DNA from: Leptolyngbya sp. FACHB-60
Lineage (GTDB): Bacteria > Cyanobacteriota > Cyanobacteriia > Phormidesmidales > Phormidesmidaceae
Length of the DNA stretch: 64,000 nt
Reading direction: 5' to 3'
Assembly (NCBI RefSeq): GCF_014695775.1
Contig: NZ_JACJOX010000018.1
Span: 16,874 to 80,873, forward strand
Notes under the pieces: model-generated
What the model saw: only the letters and a program-made list of their open reading frames with translations
What the model was told of the DNA's origin: nothing
Database searches by the model: none
Translations under genes and position numbers: made by a program
Part shown: piece after piece, positions 1 through 7,883 of the stretch
Position numbering within the stretch: position 1 is the first letter of the stretch
How the letters are laid out: every line of letters begins with the position of its first letter

Positions 1-2
1 GG

Positions 3-395
3 GGCGAAATTCAAACCTGGCTGGTGAATGCCTACAGTGCTGTAGGTCGGCAGAACGATGCGATCGCCCTCTGCCAAGTTCTAGCCCGCCACCCCGACCT
101 AGAGACCCGCAAGCAGGGCAAAAATCTGCTCTATATTCTGCAAGCGCCCCAGCTTCAGCGGCCGACGAACTGGATGACTGAAATTCCGGCTCTAGACAAT
201 TTGTCTCAGGATGGCTCCCAGAGTTCGGGCGGTTCGGGTTATTCAACAGCAGCCAAGGCGGCACCGCGATCGCGTCCTAAGCCTGAGCCAACACCTCTTG
301 ACCCGAGCCAGATCAATACCAAAGACAACGGATTTTTGTGGGCGGCTCTGGTGGGGGTTGCCCTAGTGTTAGGCGGGCTACTCTGGCTGAGCTAG
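3..395 (+). CDS. C-terminal part of a TPR-like, membrane-anchored cyanobacterial protein (5' end outside window)
   Basis: The reading frame is open from base 3, so the gene begins before the window; a GTG at 24 is internal, not a convincing start. The visible 130 residues begin with a TPR-like helix pair (AYSAVGRQNDAIALCQ), followed by a helix ending in LLYILQAPQ. A Ser/Gly/Pro-rich linker comes next, then a single hydrophobic segment at the very C-terminus (about the last 20 residues, ending LLWLS). This suggests a soluble repeat domain tethered to a membrane by its tail. No enzymatic motif is visible. It is co-directional with the transporter genes that follow, but 105 bases separate them and I see no functional link. 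Confidence 0.6.
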   Translation, partial: GEIQTWLVNAYSAVGRQNDAIALCQVLARHPDLETRKQGKNLLYILQAPQLQRPTNWMTEIPALDNLSQDGSQSSGGSGYSTAAKAAPRSRPKPEPTPLDPSQINTKDNGFLWAALVGVALVLGGLLWLS

Positions 396-500
396 AACCT
401 AGCGGCTTTTATCCTCATTAGACATTACAGCTAGAGCATTGCCTTGGGGGGGATCCGACCCGTATGATTTAGTGCTGCTGTTTAAGGCCCTATTCGAGTC

Positions 501-1451
501 ATGGTGAGCATTCGTCGTTCGTGGATTGCAGGGGTATCGAGCCTGCTGTTGCTGCTGCCTTTGGGGGCCTGTGCGCCCTCTGAGCCGGGGCAAGAGGCCA
601 CTGGGGAGGGTGGCACAGCGACGGAGCAGAGCACCATTCCCCTAACTGCCGGGGCTATTCCGGACCAAGACCCCGAGGTGCTTCAGCGGCTCTACACCAA
701 GCTGGCCGACTACCTAGAAGCCGAACTGGGCGTTCCAGTAGAGTACAAACCCGTAACTGACTATGCCGCTGCCGTTACGGCCTTTAAGGTGGGTGACTTA
801 GATTTGGTCTGGTTTGGTGGGTTGACTGGAGTGCAGGCGCGGTTGCAGGTGCCGGGGGCTGAGGCGATCGCCCAGCGCGACATCGATGAACAGTTCCACA
901 GCGTGTTTATCGTCAACACTGCCACTGGCCTGAAGGAATTTTCGGACACACAAGACCTAACCCAAATCAAGGGCCGCACCTTTACCTTTGGCAGTGAGTC
1001 TTCCACCTCGGGACGACTGATGCCCCAACACTTTATGGAAGAGGCGGGCCTCGACACCACCCAAGATTTCAAAGGAGAAGTGGGCTTTTCGGGCAATCAC
1101 GACACCACCATCAAGCTGGTGGAGGCGGGCACCTACGAGGTGGGAGCGCTGAATGAGCAGGTATGGCTCGATCGCGTCGCTGAAGGAGCGGTTGACACCA
1201 CCAAAGTCGCCGTCATCTGGCGCACTCCGCCCTACTACGACTACCACTGGGTAATCAGCCCTGAAGTTGACGAGCGCTACGGCGACGGTTTCGCCGAGAA
1301 GGTGCAGGCTGCGTTGATGGCCCTCGACCCCACCGTGCCCGAACACAAAGAAATTCTCGACCTGTTTGGGGCCGAGCGCTTCATTGCCACCAGCAACGAC
1401 AACTACGCCGAGATCGAAGCAGTGGGCCGCAAAATCGGCAAGATTCAGTAG
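501..1451 (+). CDS. PhnD-like substrate-binding lipoprotein of an ABC transporter (phosphonate/phosphite/selenate class)
   Basis: This is a 316-residue periplasmic binding protein. A signal sequence ends in the lipobox LGAC (Cys24), so the mature protein should be a lipoprotein. The body has PhnD-family hallmarks: an early TAGAIPDQDPE segment, the AAVTAFKVGDLDLVWFGGL region lining the oxyanion pocket, and FGSESSTSGRLMP. Related cyanobacterial proteins have been labelled both phosphonate and putative selenate binding proteins; the sequence alone does not fix the ligand. The ATPase gene follows with a one-base overlap, so the two are co-transcribed. A separate selD fusion gene at 52530-54803 makes selenium oxyanions plausible, but this is inference. 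Start is ATG 501, just before the basic n-region. Confidence 0.85.
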   Translation: MVSIRRSWIAGVSSLLLLLPLGACAPSEPGQEATGEGGTATEQSTIPLTAGAIPDQDPEVLQRLYTKLADYLEAELGVPVEYKPVTDYAAAVTAFKVGDLDLVWFGGLTGVQARLQVPGAEAIAQRDIDEQFHSVFIVNTATGLKEFSDTQDLTQIKGRTFTFGSESSTSGRLMPQHFMEEAGLDTTQDFKGEVGFSGNHDTTIKLVEAGTYEVGALNEQVWLDRVAEGAVDTTKVAVIWRTPPYYDYHWVISPEVDERYGDGFAEKVQAALMALDPTVPEHKEILDLFGAERFIATSNDNYAEIEAVGRKIGKIQ

Positions 1452-2206
1452 TGCCTGCGGGAATGGCGGGGCCAATTTTTCAGCTAGAGGGGGTGAGCTG
1501 CCAGTTTGGGGCGGTGGCGGCTCTGACCGATTGCAGTCTGGCGATCGCTCCCGGCGAACGAGTGGCGCTGATTGGCCCCAGTGGCGCGGGCAAAAGCACG
1601 CTGCTCAGCCTGCTCAACGGTAGCCAGGCACCCACCGCCGGGCGAGTGGTGATTCTGGGGCAGGAGGTCAATCGCCTCAGCCCCAAAAAGCGACGGCGGA
1701 TTCAGCGGTTGGTGGGCACGGTCTATCAGCAGCACCACCTAGTGGGCAACCTGGCCGTGATTCACAATGTCAATGCCGGTCACCTAGGGCGATGGTCGCT
1801 GCCGAGGGCGCTGTGGTCGCTGGTATGGCCCCAGCAGATGCCGACCGCAGCCCAGGCACTTGCCCAGGTGGGCATTGCCGACAAGCTCTACGCCCGCACC
1901 GATCGTCTCTCGGGCGGCCAGCAGCAGCGGGTAGCTCTGGCGCGAGTGCTAGTGCAAGACCCCGCCGCTATTCTGGCGGATGAACCAATTTCAAGTGTGG
2001 ATCCAGAGCGATCGCGGGCAATGATGGATTTGCTGCGTCAGCTCAGCGAGACCACAGGCAAAACCCTCGTGATCAGTCTGCACGAGGTGGAGTTTGCGGT
2101 GAAATACTGCGATCGTATCGTTGGCCTGCGTCAGGGCCAGATTCTCTTTGATGCTCCAGCCACAGAAGTCAGCGCCGCCATGATGACTGACCTCTACCAA
2201 CTTTAG
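1451..2206 (+). CDS. PhnC-like ATP-binding subunit of an ABC transporter
   Basis: This 251-residue ABC ATPase should power import of the ligand captured by the preceding binding protein. Walker A is GPSGAGKST (42-50), the signature LSGGQ is at 153-157, Walker B (AAILADEP) at 172-179 and the switch His at 211. The spacing matches PhnC-type ATPases. GTG 1451 overlaps the stop of the upstream gene by one base; an in-frame ATG at 1463 is an equally good start and would drop four residues. A PhnE-type permease would be expected next, but the following gene (2349) is unrelated and no other open frame in the window looks like PhnE. The membrane subunit must lie elsewhere or be absent. Confidence 0.88.
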   Translation: MPAGMAGPIFQLEGVSCQFGAVAALTDCSLAIAPGERVALIGPSGAGKSTLLSLLNGSQAPTAGRVVILGQEVNRLSPKKRRRIQRLVGTVYQQHHLVGNLAVIHNVNAGHLGRWSLPRALWSLVWPQQMPTAAQALAQVGIADKLYARTDRLSGGQQQRVALARVLVQDPAAILADEPISSVDPERSRAMMDLLRQLSETTGKTLVISLHEVEFAVKYCDRIVGLRQGQILFDAPATEVSAAMMTDLYQL

Positions 2207-2348
2207 ATCGGCATCCCCCCGCCAAAAGCGTTATCAAGGGTAGCCGCCAGGCATTTTTGTATTAAAGAATATATGCAAAAGGCAGACTTCCAAGATTAAG
2301 TAGTGGTTGCTACAGAGTTTCTCTGTTACGCCTGTCTACTGACCCTGA

Positions 2349-3086
2349 ATGAAAATCGCCACCTGGAACCTTGAGCGTGCGCTCCCTGAGTCGGGGCGGG
2401 CTGAGCGCCAGCGACAATGGCTCAGCCGCATCGATGCCGACATTTGGATTTTGACCGAAACTCACCTGGGCATTAGCCCAGGGGCAGATTATTACTCTGT
2501 GGCCAGCGGCCTGCCCGCTCGCTCCGGAGCCGACGGCGAGCGCTGGGTGCAAATCTGGGTCAAGGCCGGGGTGCTAACCCCGTTAGAAACCTCTGACGAG
2601 GCCCGCACCGCCGCCGCCCTGCTAACGCTACCCGACGGCCAGCAATGGGTGCTGTACGGCACCGTGCTGCCATGGTTAGAAAGTGGTTGGCGATCGCACC
2701 CTGCCTCCCAAGGCCAAGCCTTTGCCACCGCCTTGGCTGCACAGCAGGCCGACTGGCGAAAGCTGCGGGCGAGCTACCCAAAGGCAGCTTTAGTAGTCGC
2801 CGGCGACTTCAACCAAGATCTGAACACTCTGCATTACTACGGGTCGCGCCAAAACAAGCAGGCCCTGCGGCAGGCCTTGGCCGATGTGGGGTTAGACTGC
2901 CTCACCGCCGGAGAAAATGACCCGGTGCATCAATTGATTTGTGGGCAACACTCCAACATTGACCACATCTGTCTATCCCAAGCTCTACCAGGGCAGTTCC
3001 AAAGTTCCTTTGCCTGGCCGCCCCGCCTTGAGGATTTACGCGGTCTATCCGATCATTTTGGCGTCGGCGTAGACATTCACGTCTAG
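2349..3086 (+). CDS. Endonuclease/exonuclease/phosphatase (EEP) family protein
   Basis: This 245-residue protein has the EEP fold signatures in order: MKIATWN at the N-terminus (Asn7), LTETH (Glu37) for metal binding, VVAGDFNQDL in the middle (Asp and Asn of the active site) and SDHFGVGV near the end (Asp-His). EEP enzymes hydrolyse phosphodiester bonds in DNA, RNA, phospholipids or other esters with Mg2+. The sequence does not show which substrate is used, and there is no signal peptide, so it acts in the cytoplasm. The gene is convergent with surE, whose end is only 3 bases away. Confidence 0.8.
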   Translation: MKIATWNLERALPESGRAERQRQWLSRIDADIWILTETHLGISPGADYYSVASGLPARSGADGERWVQIWVKAGVLTPLETSDEARTAAALLTLPDGQQWVLYGTVLPWLESGWRSHPASQGQAFATALAAQQADWRKLRASYPKAALVVAGDFNQDLNTLHYYGSRQNKQALRQALADVGLDCLTAGENDPVHQLICGQHSNIDHICLSQALPGQFQSSFAWPPRLEDLRGLSDHFGVGVDIHV

Positions 3087-3089
3087 GCG

Positions 3090-3773
3090 CTACCACAGGC
3101 AAATTTTGGTCACAGCAATGTTGCCGCCAAAACAGACGGCTACGTCTGAGTCAGGGTCGTGGCGGCGATCGCCATACTTGCCCATGTAATAAAACTGGCC
3201 CTGGTCAACCTTAAACTCGGTGGGCAGGGGCTGGGTACAGAGGGTGCAAAAGACAATTTCAGGCTCGGCATCGCCCGGCTGTAGGTGGGGCAAATTCACG
3301 TTCCAAAAGCACCCCGGCAGCAGCGTCTCAGCCATTAGCACATCGATCACCTGGGTCGCTAGGCGAGTCGCCAACCCCCAGTCCACCGGGCGGCGATTCT
3401 CAATGTAGTGGGAAATTGCCACCCCCGGCACACGCAGCAGCGCCGCTTCTCGCACGGCAGCCACAGTACCCGACAGGTGAATATCGGCCCCCATGTTACC
3501 CCCAACGTTAATGCCCGAGAGCACCCAAGTGGCCTCTGGGCACAGGTGGCTAAGTGCAACGCGGGTGCAGTCGGCGGGGGTACCGCCAATGGCAAAAGCG
3601 CGATCGCTGCGCTGGTCGATGGCGATCGGGCCGCCCCGGTTCATCTGGTGGCTACAGCCCGAAAGATGCTGGTCAGGGGCCACAACCCAGGTGGAGTAGT
3701 TGGCCAAGGCATTGCGTAACGCCTGAATGCCCGGCGCATCAATGCCGTCGTCGTTGGTGAGCACAAAGGTCAT
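3090..3773 (-). CDS. surE: 5'-nucleotidase SurE
   Basis: SurE is a metal-dependent nucleoside 5'-monophosphate phosphatase linked to stress and stationary-phase survival. The N-terminal metal site NDDG (7-10), Ser38 in the HLSGCS loop and the SGINVGGN motif are all present. It ends with VCFGGNIAVTKICLW, giving 227 residues, somewhat shorter at the C-terminus than many SurE proteins (about 250-265), so the dimerisation arm may be reduced. hemB lies upstream on the same strand, but a strong terminator at 3801-3844 separates them, so surE needs its own promoter in the short gap 3774-3800 or read-through. Confidence 0.9.
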   Translation of the reverse strand: MTFVLTNDDGIDAPGIQALRNALANYSTWVVAPDQHLSGCSHQMNRGGPIAIDQRSDRAFAIGGTPADCTRVALSHLCPEATWVLSGINVGGNMGADIHLSGTVAAVREAALLRVPGVAISHYIENRRPVDWGLATRLATQVIDVLMAETLLPGCFWNVNLPHLQPGDAEPEIVFCTLCTQPLPTEFKVDQGQFYYMGKYGDRRHDPDSDVAVCFGGNIAVTKICLW

Positions 3774-3800
3774 GGGTGCAGTAGCAGAAATTCTCTGCCA

Positions 3801-3844
3801 AAAAACTAGAGCGTAGCCCTGCCTATCATAGGGCTACGCTCTAG
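3801..3844 (-). terminator. Rho-independent terminator of hemB
   Basis: A perfect 15-bp inverted repeat (3806-3820 with 3830-3844) surrounds a 9-base loop. On the minus strand it is followed directly by five T (3805-3801). It lies downstream of the hemB stop and upstream of surE, which are on the same strand, so it should end the hemB transcript. Confidence 0.85.
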
Positions 3845-3944
3845 GAATTTCTAACCGGTGGCGGAACCTGACTGAACAGACCTGTTTGACAGGAGCTTTC
3901 ACATGGCGGTGGGCAGTGCCCACCCTACCGCCTACCGCAGGAGC

Positions 3945-4925
3945 TTAGCCCAGCCAGCGGGCCACGTCTTTGGCGTGGTAGGTCAAAATCAGGTCGGCCC
4001 CGGAGCGTTTGAAGCTGGTCATGGTTTCCATCACCACTTTTTGCTCGTCAATCCAGCCGTTGAGGGCGGCAGCTTTCACCATGGCGTATTCGCCCGACAC
4101 GTTGTAGGCTGCTACGGGCAGGTTGGTGGCCTGCTTCACCCGCCAGATGATATCCATGTAGGCCAAAGCGGGCTTCACCATCAGCATATCGGCCCCCTCG
4201 GCAATGTCCAGCTCAATTTCTTTGAGGGCTTCGGTGCCGTTGGCGGGGTCCATCTGGTAGGTGCGGCGATCGCCAAACTGAGGCGCACTCTCGGCGGCAT
4301 CCCTAAACGGCCCGTAGTAGGCCGAAGCGTATTTCGCCGCGTAGGAGAGAATGGGCATATCTTCAAAGCCGCTCTCATCAAGCCCAGCGCGAATCGCCTG
4401 CACGAAGCCATCCATCATCCCCGATGGCGCAATGATATCGGCCCCGGCGTTGGCCTGAGCCACGGCGGTTTTCTTCAGCAGTTCTAGGGTGGGGTCGTTG
4501 AGTACGCGGCCGCTGAGGTCGCCCACCTCCAGATAGCCACAGTGGCCGTGGGAGGTGTACTCGCACAGGCAAGTGTCAACAATCACCATTAGGTCAGGCA
4601 CCGCTTCTTTGACGGCGGTGGTGGCCTTTTGCACAATGCCGCAGTCGTGCCAAGCCCCGGTAGCGTCGATGTCTTTTTCGTCGGGAATGCCAAACAGAAT
4701 GATGGCAGGAATGCCCAGATCGTAGACTTCCTTAGCTTCTTCTACAATTTTGTCGATGGAAAGTTGGTAGACTCCCGGCATCGACGAGACTTCCTTCGCC
4801 ACCTGGTCGCCCGGCACAGCAAACAGGGGATAAATCAGATCGGCCTGGGTCACCAAAGTCTCTTGCACCATGCGGCGAAGTTGCGGGTGCTGGCGCAGAC
4901 GGCGAGGGCGATGGGTCGGAAACAT
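3945..4925 (-). CDS. hemB: Delta-aminolevulinic acid dehydratase (porphobilinogen synthase)
   Basis: HemB condenses two 5-aminolevulinate molecules into porphobilinogen, an early step for heme, chlorophyll, bilins and corrins. At 326 residues it is full length. The two Schiff-base lysines are Lys198 ([17 protein letters not shown]) and Lys251 ([12 protein letters not shown]). The metal-site segment has cysteines at 119, 121 and 129 ([14 protein letters not shown]), the zinc-type arrangement rather than the aspartate-rich Mg type of plants. ATG 4925 opens directly into the conserved HRPRRLR segment. An unusual nested inverted repeat lies about 65-110 bases upstream (4989-5034). chlD, a later enzyme of the same pathway, is at 56223-58262. 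Confidence 0.95.
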   Translation of the reverse strand: MFPTHRPRRLRQHPQLRRMVQETLVTQADLIYPLFAVPGDQVAKEVSSMPGVYQLSIDKIVEEAKEVYDLGIPAIILFGIPDEKDIDATGAWHDCGIVQKATTAVKEAVPDLMVIVDTCLCEYTSHGHCGYLEVGDLSGRVLNDPTLELLKKTAVAQANAGADIIAPSGMMDGFVQAIRAGLDESGFEDMPILSYAAKYASAYYGPFRDAAESAPQFGDRRTYQMDPANGTEALKEIELDIAEGADMLMVKPALAYMDIIWRVKQATNLPVAAYNVSGEYAMVKAAALNGWIDEQKVVMETMTSFKRSGADLILTYHAKDVARWLG

Positions 4926-5311
4926 AGCCTGTAGTGTGATGAGGATTTATCTAAAAATGAAGCTTCATTAAACTAAAGCTCTATTTAGGGCCTAAAACAA
5001 GCGCTTGGTTACGTTCCGTAACTAAGTTTAGGCCAGTCCAGAGTTCACCTGTCACGCGGCGTAGGCGTAGGGGGTGGATGGAGTCTACTTTTTTGGGGGG
5101 CCTGGCCCAAACTAGACGGGCTTAGCTTAGTGAACCAGGACAACGGCGATCGCCCCGCATCCTCCTCCCCCGCCAAACAGCCCAAACCCAACCTCCCAAC
5201 CCATTTACCCAAGGCAGCCAAGATTTTTTTGGGTCGTGTTGCAAAATCCCCAGGACAGTGTGCTATGTTTATAAGCCGTGTCCGGTAAACAACTGCACAC
5301 GCCCCGCAAGG
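4926..5311. other. Gene-free stretch between hemB and tRNA-Lys
   Basis: No open frame here looks coding. It should contain the hemB promoter (minus strand) and the tRNA promoter (plus strand). The only strong structure is the nested inverted repeat at 4989-5034. Confidence 0.5.
4989..5034. repeat. Nested inverted repeat upstream of hemB
   Basis: The outer arms are 4989-4998 and 5026-5034 (GGCCTAAAAC and GTTTAGGCC, one bulged base). The inner arms are CTTGGTTACG (5004-5013) and CGTAACTAAG (5017-5026), ten pairs with one G-T, around a 3-base loop. Read on the minus strand it would lie in the hemB 5' region and could be an operator or an RNA leader hairpin. There is no T-run, so it is not a simple terminator. 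It matches no riboswitch class that I know. Confidence 0.5.
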
Positions 5312-5383
5312 GGGTCGCTAGCTCAGCGGTAGAGCACTCGGCTTTTAACCGATTGGTCCTGGGTTCGAATCCCAGGCGACCCA
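5312..5383 (+). tRNA. trnK-TTT: tRNA-Lys (anticodon TTT)
   Basis: The 72-base cloverleaf has acceptor arms GGGTCGC (5312-5318) and GCGACCC (5376-5382) plus discriminator A. The D arm contains AGCTCAGCGGTAGAGC, the anticodon loop is CTTTTAA (anticodon TTT at 5344-5346), and the T arm is CTGGG-TTCGAAT-CCCAG. The top pair of the anticodon stem is C-T rather than a Watson-Crick pair. CCA is not encoded. Confidence 0.97.
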
Positions 5384-5618
5384 TAGTTATAGTTTGGTCT
5401 TAGTCTGCCTTCCGGTAGCAAAGTTCACGGTTCCTGTCCCCCAGTGTTTTATGATGGGTCAAACAGCAGGGCAAACACACCCCAGCTGGGTGGGGAGTTC
5501 TTTTAAGCTTGACTTTAGCTTGTCCAAACATTTCGTTATATATCCATCGATCTATCCTAAGATTGATGAGTAAGGCTACCTACTGAAACGTCTGAAGGCC
5601 TAACGGCAAGAACACACT

Positions 5619-5624
5619 AGGAGG
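5619..5624 (+). promoter_or_regulatory. Strong ribosome binding site of the aldolase gene
   Basis: A complete AGGAGG lies six bases before ATG 5631. Such a perfect Shine-Dalgarno is rarer in this window than weaker sites. It fixes the start and fits a highly expressed Calvin-cycle enzyme. Confidence 0.75.
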
Positions 5625-5630
5625 ATTTTT

Positions 5631-6710
5631 ATGGCGCTTGTCTCACTGAGGCTACTGCTCGATCACGCGGCTGAGAATGGCTACGGCATTCCGGCCTACA
5701 ACGTAAACAACCTGGAGCAAATCCTGGCGATCATGAAGGCGGCGGATGACACCGACAGCCCCGTGATTTTGCAGGCCTCTCGCGGTGCTCGCTCCTACGC
5801 TGGCGAAAACTTCCTGCGTCACCTGGTGCTCGCTGCGGTTGAAACCTACCCCCACATTCCTGTGGTGATGCACCAAGACCACGGCAACTCGCCCGCCACT
5901 TGCTATTCGGCGCTGCGCAACGGCTTTACCAGCGTCATGATGGACGGCTCTCTAGAAGCTGACGCCAAAACCCCCGCCAGCTTTGACTACAACGCCGCCG
6001 TTACGGGTGAAGTGGTGAAAGTAGCCCACGCCATCGGTTGCAGCGTGGAAGGCGAACTGGGCTGCCTCGGCTCCCTCGAAACCGGCGCCGGCGAAGCAGA
6101 AGACGGCCACGGCTTTGAGGGCACCCTCAGCCACGATCAGCTGCTGACCGACCCCGATGAAGCCGTGCAGTTTGTGGAAGCTACCCAGGTAGATGCTCTG
6201 GCCGTTGCCATCGGCACCAGCCACGGCGCGTACAAGTTCACCCGCAAGCCCACTGGCGAGATCTTGGCCATCAGCCGCATCGAAGAAATTCACCGCCGCC
6301 TGCCTAACACCCACCTGGTTATGCACGGATCTTCCTCTGTGCCCCAGAAGTGGCTCGATATGATCAACGAGTACGGTGGTCAAATTCCTGAGACCTACGG
6401 CGTGCCCATCGAAGAAATTCAAAAGGGCATCAAGAGCGGCGTGCGCAAGGTGAATATTGACACCGATAACCGTCTGGCCATCACCGCTGCTATCCGCGAA
6501 GCGGCCTTCAAGGATCCGTCTAACTTTGATCCTCGCCACTTTATGAAGCCCTCGATGACGTACATGACCGAAGTCTGTGCTGAGCGCTACGACGCCTTTG
6601 GCACTGCCGGTCAGGCCAGCAAGATCAAGCAAGAGCCCGTGGAAGTTTACGCTGCTAAGTACGCCAAGGGCGAGCTTGACGCTAAGGTTTCCACTACCGC
6701 TGCGGTCTAG
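5631..6710 (+). CDS. fbaA: Class II fructose-bisphosphate aldolase (Calvin cycle type)
   Basis: The zinc enzyme condenses glyceraldehyde-3-phosphate or erythrose-4-phosphate with dihydroxyacetone phosphate in the Calvin cycle, and cleaves fructose-1,6-bisphosphate in glycolysis. The 359-residue length matches the cyanobacterial/proteobacterial CbbA subtype. VVMHQDHG (79-85) carries the catalytic Asp83 and Zn ligand His84; GTSHGAYKF and HGSSSVP hold further metal and phosphate ligands, and [14 protein letters not shown] binds substrate. The gene stands alone with its own perfect RBS and a strong terminator (6760-6794). Codon use looks biased towards frequent codons, as in highly expressed genes. 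cbbA or fda are alternative symbols. Confidence 0.95.
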   Translation: MALVSLRLLLDHAAENGYGIPAYNVNNLEQILAIMKAADDTDSPVILQASRGARSYAGENFLRHLVLAAVETYPHIPVVMHQDHGNSPATCYSALRNGFTSVMMDGSLEADAKTPASFDYNAAVTGEVVKVAHAIGCSVEGELGCLGSLETGAGEAEDGHGFEGTLSHDQLLTDPDEAVQFVEATQVDALAVAIGTSHGAYKFTRKPTGEILAISRIEEIHRRLPNTHLVMHGSSSVPQKWLDMINEYGGQIPETYGVPIEEIQKGIKSGVRKVNIDTDNRLAITAAIREAAFKDPSNFDPRHFMKPSMTYMTEVCAERYDAFGTAGQASKIKQEPVEVYAAKYAKGELDAKVSTTAAV

Positions 6711-6759
6711 TCAAGCCATAGGTCAGTTCCGTGAAGGGGCTGACGTTACCTGAACCAAC

Positions 6760-6794
6760 ACAGGGCTTCTTCGTTTGAGGGAGCCCTGTTTTTT
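6760..6794 (+). terminator. Rho-independent terminator of the aldolase gene
   Basis: An 8-bp stem (ACAGGGCT 6760-6767 with AGCCCTGT 6782-6789) encloses a 14-base loop and runs into six T (6789-6794). It lies 50 bases after the aldolase stop. Confidence 0.88.
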
Positions 6795-6899
6795 GGGACT
6801 ATAGCCAGATAGCAGCCTAGTTTTTGGCTTTGTCAGCTTTCTGTGTTCTAAACTATCTGGCCAACGCTACATTTTGCTATTCCTGCGCTGGTATCTGCT

Positions 6900-7778
6900 A
6901 TGCCCCTTACTACTCCCCGAGAAATTCTGGCGGCGCTGCTGCCTTACCTCAAGACTGCTGGAGCCTATGCCCAGCAGGTTCAGGCTCAGATTGCAGCCCA
7001 GCCCGACAAAGACGGCAAGGGCGACAATTTTTTTGCCTCAGCCCTCAGCGATGCAGATCTGTCCATTCAAACCATGATGGAGGTGGTGCTGCTGGGGCTG
7101 TTTCCCTCGGTGCGCTTCTACGGCGAAGAGCATGAACAAACCTACAACACTAAGTACTTTCGCGCCATTGATCTAGGGCCACAGGGCGACTATTTGCTCA
7201 CCCTCGACCCCATCGACGGCACCCAGTTTTACCTAGATGGCCACTCGAACTACCAGATTATTCTGGGAGTTCTTAATGCGGATGAGTACGAAGCGGCGCT
7301 CGCCATAACCCCTAGTCAAGACCTCTATTACTACACCCTACGGGGCGAGGGCACATTTATGGGGAGCCTGGCTCAGTCTCTCGATGACTGCACCCAGATC
7401 AAAGTTCAAAGCCCTACTCCAGCCATCTGTTTGGGGTGGCAAATGGGAGATCTGGTGCCCTATGTGAGCGATCGCTACCGGGTTTACCACACCAAAACCG
7501 ACTACTCCAAAGAGACCCAGATTCCCAACTTTAACGGTCTGCTCAGCGGCGATTTGGCCGGGGCTGTGCTGGCCAAAGGGCAGTTTCTTGACGGAGCCGT
7601 GCTAGCCTTTATGGCCCAAGAAATGGGGTTTATTGTCACCACATTCACAGGCGACCCGCCGCCGCCGCTGCACACCTGTAGCAACTACCTGAGACCGGGC
7701 ATGGTGATCGGCAGCTCTAAAGCCGTACATAGCGATCTATTGGCCGCTGTCACCGCTGCCAGAGTAGTTGGATCCTAA
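6900..7778 (+). CDS. Inositol monophosphatase superfamily phosphatase
   Basis: This 292-residue protein belongs to the Mg2+-dependent, Li+-sensitive phosphatase fold that includes inositol monophosphatase, FBPase and 3'(2'),5'-bisphosphate nucleotidase. The metal motifs are clear: GEEHE (Glu76 and Glu77), then DPIDGT at 103-108 and a late Asp in LDGAVLAF. ALSDADLSIQ near residue 50 is the early acidic site. The true substrate cannot be assigned. The C-terminal part (PPPPLHTCSNYLRPGMVIG) looks lineage-specific. It follows the aldolase but has its own promoter region behind the terminator. ATG 6900 precedes the first helix directly. Confidence 0.8.
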   Translation: MPLTTPREILAALLPYLKTAGAYAQQVQAQIAAQPDKDGKGDNFFASALSDADLSIQTMMEVVLLGLFPSVRFYGEEHEQTYNTKYFRAIDLGPQGDYLLTLDPIDGTQFYLDGHSNYQIILGVLNADEYEAALAITPSQDLYYYTLRGEGTFMGSLAQSLDDCTQIKVQSPTPAICLGWQMGDLVPYVSDRYRVYHTKTDYSKETQIPNFNGLLSGDLAGAVLAKGQFLDGAVLAFMAQEMGFIVTTFTGDPPPPLHTCSNYLRPGMVIGSSKAVHSDLLAAVTAARVVGS

Positions 7779-7802
7779 AAATTCAGCAGCTTAGAGCAGA
7801 GA

Positions 7803-7870
7803 GTTTTGAGTTCTCAGTTTTGAGTTTTGAGTTGACCAATCAATTCAAACTTAAAATTCAACATTCAAAA
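7803..7870. repeat. Short TTTTGAGTT-type tandem repeats with a complementary tail
   Basis: Three close copies of GAGTTTTGAG-like units (7803-7833) are followed by AATTCAAAC / AAAATTCAA / ATTCAAAAC (7840-7870), which are roughly complementary. The stretch lies between two convergent genes and could fold as an imperfect hairpin acting as a weak bidirectional terminator. Such AT-rich tracts are common between cyanobacterial genes. Confidence 0.45.
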
Positions 7871-7883
7871 CTTCTCCCCTCCC

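Noticed and set aside
957..1475. 172-codon frame antisense to the phnD-like gene
   Set aside because: The sense frame has a signal peptide and full family motifs; the antisense frame has none.
5952..6632. Long open frame antisense to the aldolase gene
   Set aside because: It has 226 residues but arises from the strong codon bias of the aldolase gene. Its composition is repetitive and lacks protein-like motifs.
7803..7870. Short tandem repeats as a CRISPR array
   Set aside because: Units are about 10 bases, adjacent and without spacers.
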